Below, one piece after another: positions 1 through 7,389 of a DNA stretch of 64,000 bases. Positions within the stretch are counted from its first letter, which is position 1. Every line of letters starts with the position of its first letter. The notes beneath the pieces are model-generated. The model had not been told where the DNA came from and did no database searches. It saw only the letters and a list, made by a program, of their open reading frames with translations. Origin of the DNA: Lutimonas halocynthiae. GTDB taxonomy: Bacteria > Bacteroidota > Bacteroidia > Flavobacteriales > Flavobacteriaceae. Made by a program: the position numbers and the translations under genes. The stretch is taken from contig NZ_JAUFQO010000016.1 in the NCBI RefSeq assembly GCF_030409835.1, forward strand, positions 842,263 through 906,262, in the 5' to 3' direction.

Positions 1-126
1 AGCAGAATTAACTTTCAGATCATTGATAAAATCTGTTTCTTCATTCAGATGATCAAAGGCTTCCTGGTCTTGTATATAGGGTTTTACAATTCCTTTTAAT
101 TTAAGGATCATAGCTTCTTTTTCCAT
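1..126 (-). CDS. Acyl carrier protein, N-terminal part (cut by window edge)
   Basis: The reverse strand encodes 42 residues from an ATG at 126 running off the window start. The text (MEKEAMILKLKGIVKPYI then ...DFINDLKVNSA) has the layout of an acyl carrier protein: a first helix, an acidic loop, then the approach to the phosphopantetheine site. Ser41 in the VNSA context is the likely 4'-phosphopantetheine attachment residue, in place of the usual DSL motif. Only three bases separate it from the ketosynthase gene upstream, so it is the seventh visible gene of the polyketide operon and probably the dedicated carrier for its ketosynthase, dehydratase and reductase. The second half lies outside the window, so the family call rests on this half and on context. 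Confidence 0.72.
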   Translation of the reverse strand, partial: MEKEAMILKLKGIVKPYIQDQEAFDHLNEETDFINDLKVNSA

Positions 127-129
127 ATT

Positions 130-1404
130 CTAATCATTATATTTTTGAAAAACGATACAGGCATTTACATCTCCAAAACCGAAGCTCGCCTTAATCACTG
201 TATTTATTTCTTGTTTTTTCATTTTATGCGGTATAGCCGAAGCATTGATCAATTTAAGAATTTCAGGATGGATATCCTCGCAATTAATCGACGGAAAGAT
301 AAAACCATGAGCAATCTGTAAAACAGCTGCCACGCTTTCAATGCTCCCTGCAGCAGCAAGGCAATGCCCCGTCATACTTTTTAAAGAATTTATCACAGGA
401 AATTCTTCTCTTCCCAGCCCTAGAGCTTCTTTCCAATTATTGATCTCCATCGGATCTTTGATGGTTGCTGTTAAATGGCCGTTGATGCTGTCAATCTCGC
501 TTGCCTCAATGCCTGCATCTTTTACAGCTTCTCGTATACATCTTTGCACTGACTCAGGATTAGGCGCTGTCATAGTTCCCCCATTGCGTTGTCCTCCAGA
601 ATTAACATGACCACCTTTAACCTCTGCATAAATTCTGGCCCCACGCTTTTTTGCCGATTCAAGATCTTCCAATAAAAATGCACCTGCTCCTGATCCGGGA
701 ACAAATCCTGAGGCTGATACGCTCATGGGTCTCGACCCTGATTCCGGTGTTTCATTATGCTTATAAGTCATCACACGCATGGCGTCAAAACCGCCCCATA
801 TATAGGTTCCGTGATCACTGCAGCTTCCCACAAGCATTCTTTTGGCCTTACCCTGTCTTATGCGATCAGCACCCATTAAAATGGCTTCCGTTCCGGTTGT
901 GCATGCAGAAGAATTAGTAGTTACCTGGTTTCCACAGGCTAAAATACCACCCAGATAGGCACTGATACCACTTGCCATGGTTTGTGCTACAGTATTGCTA
1001 CCTAACCTTCTCACCATTCCCTCATCAAGTTTATAGATTGCTTCTCTAAATTTATCGACACCAGACTGACCAGTTCCAAAAACAATTCCTGTATCGTAAT
1101 CTACCTCAGCATCTGGCCCTTGTTTTAATCCTGCATCTTTCCATGCGTCCATTCCTGCCATGCATCCATACAGAATTCCTGAGCTATTGAAATTTTTTAA
1201 TTGCAAACTACTTAAGTATTGTTCCTTCATCTCTTGAGACACATCAGGTATTCCTCCAATACAACAAGAAAACTTGTGCTCTTTGAGTTCTGGATAAAAC
1301 TCAATACCAGATTTTCCGGCTTTAAGCGATTGCAAAAAATCGGAAACCCCTACTCCATTTGGAGCTACAACTCCCAAACCTGTTATAACAACTCTATTAT
1401 TCAT
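130..1404 (-). CDS. Beta-ketoacyl-ACP synthase (FabF/KAS II-like)
   Basis: A 424-residue thiolase-fold condensing enzyme that would extend an acyl-ACP with malonyl-ACP. It begins with the KAS signature MNNRVVITGLGVVAPNG. The nucleophile is Cys168 in SSACTTG; His310 (NGHLTAT) and His347 (KSMTGH) complete the Cys-His-His triad, so it should be active and is not a chain-length-factor-type partner. The first His sits in NGH where most FabF proteins have AHGT, a divergence expected of a specialised paralogue. Its ATG overlaps the end of the upstream dehydratase gene by 8 bases, and the ACP gene follows after 3 bases. It probably builds the acyl starter used by the type III PKS of the same operon. 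Confidence 0.9.
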   Translation of the reverse strand: MNNRVVITGLGVVAPNGVGVSDFLQSLKAGKSGIEFYPELKEHKFSCCIGGIPDVSQEMKEQYLSSLQLKNFNSSGILYGCMAGMDAWKDAGLKQGPDAEVDYDTGIVFGTGQSGVDKFREAIYKLDEGMVRRLGSNTVAQTMASGISAYLGGILACGNQVTTNSSACTTGTEAILMGADRIRQGKAKRMLVGSCSDHGTYIWGGFDAMRVMTYKHNETPESGSRPMSVSASGFVPGSGAGAFLLEDLESAKKRGARIYAEVKGGHVNSGGQRNGGTMTAPNPESVQRCIREAVKDAGIEASEIDSINGHLTATIKDPMEINNWKEALGLGREEFPVINSLKSMTGHCLAAAGSIESVAAVLQIAHGFIFPSINCEDIHPEILKLINASAIPHKMKKQEINTVIKASFGFGDVNACIVFQKYND

Positions 1405-1840
1405 AAGCAGCTTTTAGCATTCCGGCAATTTCTCCTCTGCAAATGAGCTCATTCTTCTCATTAAAAAGTTGCACGAAACATTTTAATTTTCCAAACCGGA
1501 AAACCTTCTTTTCTGATACCACAGTTACCTTTTCTCCTGGGAATACTGGAATATAAAAATCCATTTTATGAGAACTTAAGGCAATCTTAGGTAAACCCTT
1601 GTTAAGTTCATCTCTAATGAGATAGATACCTAAACAGACCAGTCCAATCTGTGCCATCGTTTCAGTCAAAATCACCCCTGGCGTTACGGGCTGGTCCTTA
1701 AAATGACCCTTGTAAAAATAACTCTCTTCACTAAAAGTATACACTCCTGTAATTGATTCTTCTGAGACCTCTATAATCTCATCTACAAACAAAAACGGTT
1801 CCCTGTAGGGCAAATATTTTATGATTTCTTCGGATGTCAT
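1397..1840 (-). CDS. 3-hydroxyacyl-ACP dehydratase (FabZ/hotdog fold)
   Basis: A 147-residue single hotdog-fold protein of the FabZ/FabA type that would dehydrate 3-hydroxyacyl-ACP to enoyl-ACP. It starts with LPYREPFLFVDEI, the usual FabZ opening. The catalytic pair is visible: His46 in GHFKDQP and Glu60 in PGVILTETMAQ, at the spacing found in FabZ. It lies between the enoyl-reductase gene (4-base gap) and the ketosynthase gene (8-base overlap), so translation is probably coupled. Together with the ketosynthase, reductase and ACP it makes a small private fatty-acid elongation set. A ketoreductase is not visible in the operon and may be borrowed from primary metabolism or lie beyond the window. 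Confidence 0.9.
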   Translation of the reverse strand: MTSEEIIKYLPYREPFLFVDEIIEVSEESITGVYTFSEESYFYKGHFKDQPVTPGVILTETMAQIGLVCLGIYLIRDELNKGLPKIALSSHKMDFYIPVFPGEKVTVVSEKKVFRFGKLKCFVQLFNEKNELICRGEIAGMLKAAYE

Positions 1841-1844
1841 TTTT

Positions 1845-2639
1845 CTAACTCATATTTTCTCCCCCGTCAACGGGTAACACACAACCATTGATCCAGGCCG
1901 CTTCTTGTTTACACAAAAGATATACTGCATCTGCCACATCTTCTGGCAAAGTCAGTCTTCCAAAAGGGTTTCTCATAACCGCATGTTCTTTGATTTTGTC
2001 ACTTCCGGGAATCATTCTTAACGATGCAGTATCTGTCACGCCTGCCTGAATGCAATTGGATCTGACCCCAAAAGCTGCAAATTCTAGGGCAATATTTCTA
2101 CTTATCGCCTCCAGGCTTGCTTTGGCAGCAGAAACTGCTCCGTAATTTTGCATCGCCTTACTGCTTCCTTCACTTGTGAAACTTATAACCCTGCTGTCTT
2201 TTGCAAATAAGTCATGATCAAAAACCAATTTAAACCAATCAAACAAACTTGTTGCCATAGCCCTGATTGTTATGTCAATATCTATCACACTTAAAGCTTT
2301 TGAGCCTTCAGCTGCCATTGGTTTTAAATTACCTTTTGCAACACTGTGCAGTAAGCATTTTATTTTTCCGTTTTCGCCTAATATTTCTTTTAAATCATGA
2401 ATGATTTCCATTTTTCGATCTTGATTTAAAAGATCCTTATTAAAACTAATAAAGGAAACTCCCATTTTTTTGATCTCTTGAAAATGCTGTTGAATTTCAT
2501 CCTGATCACTCTTGCGATCACGATGAACAATGCAAATATTCATCCCATGACTTGCTAACTTTTTTGCAGAAGCTAAGCCCAAACCCCTTGAACCTCCTAA
2601 AATGAGGGCCCATTGATTATCTTTAAACTCTTTTACCAT
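1845..2639 (-). CDS. Enoyl-ACP reductase-like SDR (FabI/FabL type)
   Basis: A 264-residue short-chain dehydrogenase/reductase. The nucleotide-binding glycine motif is GGSRGLGLA near residue 15. The active-site text is NYGAVSAAKASLEA, that is Tyr-x6-Lys, the spacing of FabI/FabL enoyl reductases and not the Tyr-x3-Lys of FabG ketoreductases. The end of the protein (INGCVLPVDGGENMS) is the usual SDR C-terminus. It should reduce the enoyl-ACP made by the neighbouring dehydratase with NAD(P)H. Its start overlaps the end of the type III PKS gene by 7 bases. A ketoreductase role cannot be excluded from sequence, but the spacing favours enoyl reduction. Confidence 0.85.
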   Translation of the reverse strand: MVKEFKDNQWALILGGSRGLGLASAKKLASHGMNICIVHRDRKSDQDEIQQHFQEIKKMGVSFISFNKDLLNQDRKMEIIHDLKEILGENGKIKCLLHSVAKGNLKPMAAEGSKALSVIDIDITIRAMATSLFDWFKLVFDHDLFAKDSRVISFTSEGSSKAMQNYGAVSAAKASLEAISRNIALEFAAFGVRSNCIQAGVTDTASLRMIPGSDKIKEHAVMRNPFGRLTLPEDVADAVYLLCKQEAAWINGCVLPVDGGENMS

Positions 2640-3685
2640 TTTAACAATACTCTTTGTGCTGAAAATCCAGGACCAAAACTTAACATGAGCCCTAAATCTC
2701 CTGCTGCCAAATCTCTTTCTAAAAAATTTTCTAAAACATATAAAACTGTTACACTTGACATGTTGCCATACAATCTCAATATCTCTTTTGTATCATCTAT
2801 GTTCTTTCCCAGACCCCCAAAAAGAGACTCAACGGTCTGCACAATTTTCTTACCGCCAGGATGAAAAATAAGATGATCAATATCTTCAATACTTTTTCCG
2901 TTTTTCTCTAAAAACGGATGTACAATATTTGGGAAATGCTCCGCAATCGTTTCAGGTACAGACTTGTCAAGAATCATTTGCAAACCAGAATTTCTCAATT
3001 TAAAACCCATCATCTTCTCTGCATCATAAAAATGATACATGGCTTCATCAACCACTTCGGGTCCTTTTTCATTCTCATGAGACGATAATATTACTGCCGC
3101 AGCACCATCTCCAAAAATCGCTGCACTGACCACATTTACCATCGAATAATCATCTAATTGAAATGTTGCTGTAGGTGATTCTACTGCCACCACGGCAGCT
3201 CTTTTACCAGGGTTTGCCTTTAAAAAATTCTTGGCATAAATAATACCCGACACCCCTGCAGCACATCCCATTTCTGTAACAGGCAACCTTACCACATCTT
3301 GTCTCATTTGCAGGCGATTGATCAGATAGGCATCAAGCGACGGAATCATAATTCCTGTGCAACTTACGGTGATTAGAAAGTCAATCTCATCTGCCTTCAA
3401 ACCAGCCTTATCAAGTGATTTCTTCAAACAGGACTCAGCCAGAATAATAGACTCTTTTTCGTAGATATCATTCTTTTCCTCAAAACTTGTTTTTGAAAAA
3501 ACCGATTCAGCATCCATAATCGAATACCGCTTATCAACTCCAGCATTTTCAAAAATTTTGATAACCTTTCGTCTAAAGCGATCTTCCTGATCTGCTAACC
3601 AAAGGTTCAAATACGGGATAATGTCTTTCGTATTTCTAGTATGTTTTGGCAGGGCCTTGGCCACTGTAATAATTTTTACACTCAT
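2633..3685 (-). CDS. Type III polyketide synthase (chalcone/stilbene synthase family)
   Basis: A homodimer-type condensing enzyme that extends an acyl starter with malonyl units and cyclises the product. With the start at 3685 it has 350 residues, the normal family size. The triad is present: Cys141 in TEMGCAAG, His275 in IFHPGGKK and Asn308 in LYGNMSSV; the C-terminal SFGPGFSAQ loop is also typical. I chose the ATG at 3685 because it overlaps the methyltransferase stop codon as ATGA; an in-frame ATG at 3706 would add seven residues inside the upstream gene. The genes before it are a methyltransferase and a flavoprotein, as in known phenolic-lipid clusters such as Streptomyces srsABC. The genes after it are fatty-acid enzymes, so a long acyl starter is the likely substrate. 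The product (alkylresorcinol, alkylpyrone, quinone) is not determinable here. Confidence 0.93.
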   Translation of the reverse strand: MSVKIITVAKALPKHTRNTKDIIPYLNLWLADQEDRFRRKVIKIFENAGVDKRYSIMDAESVFSKTSFEEKNDIYEKESIILAESCLKKSLDKAGLKADEIDFLITVSCTGIMIPSLDAYLINRLQMRQDVVRLPVTEMGCAAGVSGIIYAKNFLKANPGKRAAVVAVESPTATFQLDDYSMVNVVSAAIFGDGAAAVILSSHENEKGPEVVDEAMYHFYDAEKMMGFKLRNSGLQMILDKSVPETIAEHFPNIVHPFLEKNGKSIEDIDHLIFHPGGKKIVQTVESLFGGLGKNIDDTKEILRLYGNMSSVTVLYVLENFLERDLAAGDLGLMLSFGPGFSAQRVLLKW

Positions 3686-4389
3686 ATTTTCGTATACATG
3701 ATCCACTGGAATCTAAAAGCCCAGCGCCAACTTATTTCACTTTTTACCTTTATTTCTTTTGCGTAATTTTCAAGTTCACTTTTCTTGAATGACCTCAATA
3801 TAGAAACCAGTCCATCATTGCGAACTATCTTATTGTTAAACACCAGACTTATAACATAAAACAAACAATAGGCTAACTTACTTCTATGAAGATCATTGAC
3901 TACAATTCCAAGCTTTGTCTGCTTTTTCAACCAGTTCAGATGGTAAATCAGTTCTTTATCATCCAAATGATGTAAAAAAAGTGTCAACAGGGCTATATCA
4001 TACTCAAGTTCCTGAAATGCCTCAGAAAATATATTTAATTGAAGATAAGTGATATTTTTATAAGCCACCGATAATTCTTCTGCATATTTAATAGTGTCCT
4101 GATTAGCGTCAACACCAATCAATTTAAAATTATAGCCTAGTTTAACACCTAAACGTGCAATTCTTCTTAGCATGTCTCCATTACCGCAGCCCAAATCAAC
4201 GATAACAATTTCTCGCTGCTTCGATTGTTCAGCAACAAGTCTCTCAACTCCTTTAAGGGAAATACGATTGCCTCCCAACCATTTATTTATGGTTGCCAGA
4301 ATATCGAGGTTATCTCTTAAGTAAGCCCCTTCTAAAGTAAAATCATCCATGATCTCCCGCTCCTTGCTTCTTTCTCTTGTACTTATCAT
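3682..4389 (-). CDS. SAM-dependent methyltransferase, class I
   Basis: A 235-residue Rossmann-fold methyltransferase. The SAM-binding motif I is IVDLGCGNGDML near residues 63-74, followed by an acidic position in LIGVDANQ and the LLTLFLHHLDD segment (motif IV/post-I region) typical of small-molecule methyltransferases of the UbiE/Coq5 shape. Its ATG overlaps the stop of the flavoprotein gene (ATGA), and its own stop overlaps the type III PKS start in the same way. It most likely methylates the aromatic or pyrone product of the synthase, by analogy with SrsB in Streptomyces; O- versus C-methylation cannot be told from sequence. Confidence 0.85.
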   Translation of the reverse strand: MISTRERSKEREIMDDFTLEGAYLRDNLDILATINKWLGGNRISLKGVERLVAEQSKQREIVIVDLGCGNGDMLRRIARLGVKLGYNFKLIGVDANQDTIKYAEELSVAYKNITYLQLNIFSEAFQELEYDIALLTLFLHHLDDKELIYHLNWLKKQTKLGIVVNDLHRSKLAYCLFYVISLVFNNKIVRNDGLVSILRSFKKSELENYAKEIKVKSEISWRWAFRFQWIMYTKI

Positions 4390-5510
4390 ACTACTACTAT
4401 TGGTTTACCATGGGTCATTCTAATTATATACTTAATAAGCTTTGGATATTTCTTCAATAAATTCAAAGAGAATAAGGTCAAACTTTTCATCCGAAACATC
4501 CTTGAGAGTAATTTACCTGTTTGAATTCTAAGCTTAAATTCCTTTTCCCATTGGGCAACATATTTTTGTTCAACAGTTGTTCTATCCATTGAGCCATCAA
4601 AATACTGAATTAACAGTTCAGAGATCATTTTTGCACTGTTAATCGCCATACTCATTCCATTGCCACATAAAGGGTGTATCATCCCAGCACTGTCGCCACT
4701 CATAATGATATGATCTTCAATCAATGGCTTGGAGGCAAATGAAATCTGACTAATGCTCAGTGGCTTATCAAAAAGCAATTTGGAATGCTGAAATATTGAT
4801 TTTAGCTCTTTATTTTTAAACAGCACTTTTTCTTCAAAATCCTTAATGTTCTTATATTTTTTAAATTGAGCATATTCTGCAATATAACAGACATTTAGAT
4901 TGTTGTTTTCAACATTTGACACGCCACAATAGCCACCATAAAAATGATGTAAACCCACTAAGTTTTCAGGATAATCTCCTTTATAATGCGCCTTTACCGC
5001 AAGGTATGGCGCTTTACTTTTCAAGAATTTTCTCCCCATCTTCTGATCTAAATTCGACCGCTTGCCATAAGCCCCTATCACAAATACAGCCTCAAGAAGC
5101 GGGTGATTTTTAAGTCTTACATGAAAACGATTGTCTGTAAAATCAATTTCTGTAACTGAATCTTGAATAACAGTCACACCTTTTTTAACTGCTCTTTTGT
5201 ACAACAAATGATCTAATTGAAATCTGCTGATACTAAAACCTCCTAATGGCAATTCTGCAAAAACAGATTTTCCCTGTACAGCGCTTAATTCAAAATTATC
5301 AATCTTCTTCGCGCCAAATTTAAATGGATCAACGCCCAAATAATCAAGATATGGTAAGACTTCATTTGAAATGTACTCGCCACACACTTTATGCCTGGGA
5401 TATGGATTCTTTTCAATTAAAGTAACCCTTAACCCTGATTGTGTCAAATGCAAGGCACTGGTTAATCCTGCTAATCCGCCACCGACTATTACGACATTTA
5501 AAAGGGACAT
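4386..5510 (-). CDS. FAD-dependent oxidoreductase/monooxygenase (UbiH/geranylgeranyl reductase-like)
   Basis: A 374-residue flavoprotein, first gene of the type III PKS operon. It opens with the dinucleotide-binding motif VVIVGGGLAGLTSA and a Glu at the end of the second strand (LIEKNPYPRHKVCGEYIS), and has the second FAD motif GDSAGMIHPLCGNGMSMAI near residue 280. This is the shape of the geranylgeranyl-reductase/aromatic-hydroxylase group. In comparable clusters a flavoprotein hydroxylates the phenolic lipid ring to a quinol or quinone (SrsC in Streptomyces), so a tailoring oxidation is the best inference. The 223-base gap upstream, shared with the divergent NADH dehydrogenase gene, must hold the operon promoter; I see no clean TAnnTTTG element there. 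Confidence 0.85.
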   Translation of the reverse strand: MSLLNVVIVGGGLAGLTSALHLTQSGLRVTLIEKNPYPRHKVCGEYISNEVLPYLDYLGVDPFKFGAKKIDNFELSAVQGKSVFAELPLGGFSISRFQLDHLLYKRAVKKGVTVIQDSVTEIDFTDNRFHVRLKNHPLLEAVFVIGAYGKRSNLDQKMGRKFLKSKAPYLAVKAHYKGDYPENLVGLHHFYGGYCGVSNVENNNLNVCYIAEYAQFKKYKNIKDFEEKVLFKNKELKSIFQHSKLLFDKPLSISQISFASKPLIEDHIIMSGDSAGMIHPLCGNGMSMAINSAKMISELLIQYFDGSMDRTTVEQKYVAQWEKEFKLRIQTGKLLSRMFRMKSLTLFSLNLLKKYPKLIKYIIRMTHGKPIVVV

Positions 5511-5733
5511 GAAATCAAATCAATTTTTAAAGCAAAAAGATACAGCTATTTTGACGATATCTTAGCAATCAAATTTTATCAAAAAATAATAAGGAATGAA
5601 ACGGTCAATTTTTATATCAGGATTTTACACCAATATTAAATTCATAGTGAAGCGTGTTTTACCCTTAATTTTTCAAATCTTATTAGGTATCTTGTTCGAC
5701 GTTTAATAAGCTCTAATTAATATTTCTTGACAA

Positions 5734-6993
5734 ATGGCTCAAAAACATAAAATTGTCATCATAGGTGCTGGTTTTGGTGGCATAACTATGGCCAAGTATT
5801 TTAAAAAAAAGAATGTCGATATACTGCTGATCGATCAAAACAACTATCATAATTTCCAACCTCTTATGTACCAAATTGCAACAGGAGGTCTTGAACCATA
5901 CAGTATTGCATACCCGGTTAGAAGAATCTTTAGGAATCAGAAAAATATTAGATTCAGAATGGCCAAAGTAAAATCTGTTGATGTTGAGGACAAAAAAATA
6001 AAGACTTCTGTTGGCAGCTTTGCATATGATTATTTAATTATCGCCACAGGTAGCAAGAGTAATTTTTATGATTTTGAAGGCATCAAAAACATATTATTTC
6101 CTCTTAAATCAATTCCTGATGCATTAAATATGCGAAGTTTTATTTTCCAGAACCTGGAAAAATCTCTGACACGACAAGAGAATGAGTCTCTCGAAGAAAT
6201 TTTAAATATAGCAATCGTAGGCGGAGGCCCGGCAGGTATTGAACTCGCTGGTGCTTTGGCAGAAATGAAACAGTATGTAATTCCAAAGGATTTTCCGGAT
6301 TTGGATGTCTCAAAATTAAGTATCAATTTATACCAGTCTGCACCAAGATTATTAAAAACAATGTCTGACGAAGCTTCTCAAAAAAGCTTAAACTATCTGC
6401 AAAAACTTGGTATAAACGTCTTTCTAAATTCAAGAGTTACGCATTATGATGGAGATGAGCTGATCTTAGCCGATGGAAGCTCATTTAAAACAGATACGCT
6501 TATATGGACCGCCGGGGTAAAAGGCGCTTTAATCAAAGGCCTGCCCAAAAAGTCTATTAGCAGAAGTGGTAGAATTTTAGTTGATGCTTTTAACAAGGTC
6601 AGGCATTCAGATTCGGTATTTGCCATCGGAGATGTGGCCTGTCACAATACAGAAGAAAACCCAAGAGGAGAACCAATGCTGGCCCCTGTTGCCAATCAAC
6701 AAGGAAAATTGTTAGCAAAAAATATAATTCGTATTATTAATAAAAAGCCTATTCATCCTTTCGAATATAAAAATAGAGGTGCTATGGCAACAATTGGGCG
6801 AAAAAAAGCAGTTGTCGATCTTCCAAATTGGAAGTTTCAAGGCACGTTTGCCTGGTTTTTATGGATGTTTATACACATCATTTCATTGATAGGTTTTAGA
6901 AACAAGTTCGTGGCCTTCTTCGACTGGTTTACTAATTATTTAACCTATGACAAACCATTGGGGCTGATCTTAAGACCACATAAAAGAAAATAG
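5734..6993 (+). CDS. ndh: Type II NADH dehydrogenase (NDH-2)
   Basis: A 419-residue single-subunit NADH:quinone oxidoreductase that feeds electrons into the quinone pool without pumping protons. The FAD site is IVIIGAGFGGITMAK at residues 7-21; the NADH site is IAIVGGGPAGIELAGALAE around residue 162. The FAIGDVACHN motif near residue 298 is the second FAD contact. The C-terminus holds hydrophobic stretches (FAWFLWMFIHIISLIGF) that give the membrane association usual in bacteroidetal NDH-2. It is transcribed divergently from the polyketide operon. Nothing in the neighbourhood suggests a function other than respiration. Confidence 0.92.
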   Translation: MAQKHKIVIIGAGFGGITMAKYFKKKNVDILLIDQNNYHNFQPLMYQIATGGLEPYSIAYPVRRIFRNQKNIRFRMAKVKSVDVEDKKIKTSVGSFAYDYLIIATGSKSNFYDFEGIKNILFPLKSIPDALNMRSFIFQNLEKSLTRQENESLEEILNIAIVGGGPAGIELAGALAEMKQYVIPKDFPDLDVSKLSINLYQSAPRLLKTMSDEASQKSLNYLQKLGINVFLNSRVTHYDGDELILADGSSFKTDTLIWTAGVKGALIKGLPKKSISRSGRILVDAFNKVRHSDSVFAIGDVACHNTEENPRGEPMLAPVANQQGKLLAKNIIRIINKKPIHPFEYKNRGAMATIGRKKAVVDLPNWKFQGTFAWFLWMFIHIISLIGFRNKFVAFFDWFTNYLTYDKPLGLILRPHKRK

Positions 6994-7280
6994 GCCGATA
7001 TACTTCCAAAAGTGACTGATTCTTGCGCTGTAAATTTTTTTTTCTGCTTAGCGGAGCATCTTGGTGCATACTGTAATCATTTCACCAGCTTCACCATCAC
7101 TTAAAAGAATGCAACTTTTTTAAACTTATCCAAACAGCTACTGAAATAAGATCAGGAACCACATTAGACTGATTACTAGTTTTTTTACAAAACGAATTGA
7201 CCCTGCCTTGATACAAGAAATATTGAAGTGCAACTGACTTCTGCAAAACAAATATTGAGAATATCTATGGTACGATTTAT

Positions 7281-7329
7281 AAATATGATAGTATTACTAT
7301 CTATTTATAATAGTAATACTATTATATTT
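7281..7329. repeat. 20-bp inverted repeat upstream of the exporter operon
   Basis: Arms 7281-7300 and 7310-7329 are complementary at 19 of 20 positions, and the odd pair would be a G:T wobble; the spacer is 9 bases. The core is ATAGTATTACTAT against ATAGTAATACTAT. It ends 60 bases before the exporter ATG at 7390. It could be an operator for a dimeric repressor or an RNA hairpin in the leader; its AT-rich stem and lack of a clear T-run make a simple terminator less likely. Confidence 0.7.
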
Positions 7330-7389
7330 GTCACAAGTCTTAGATATTTTAATAACATAGGGCTCGATATCATTAACTATTTGATCATC

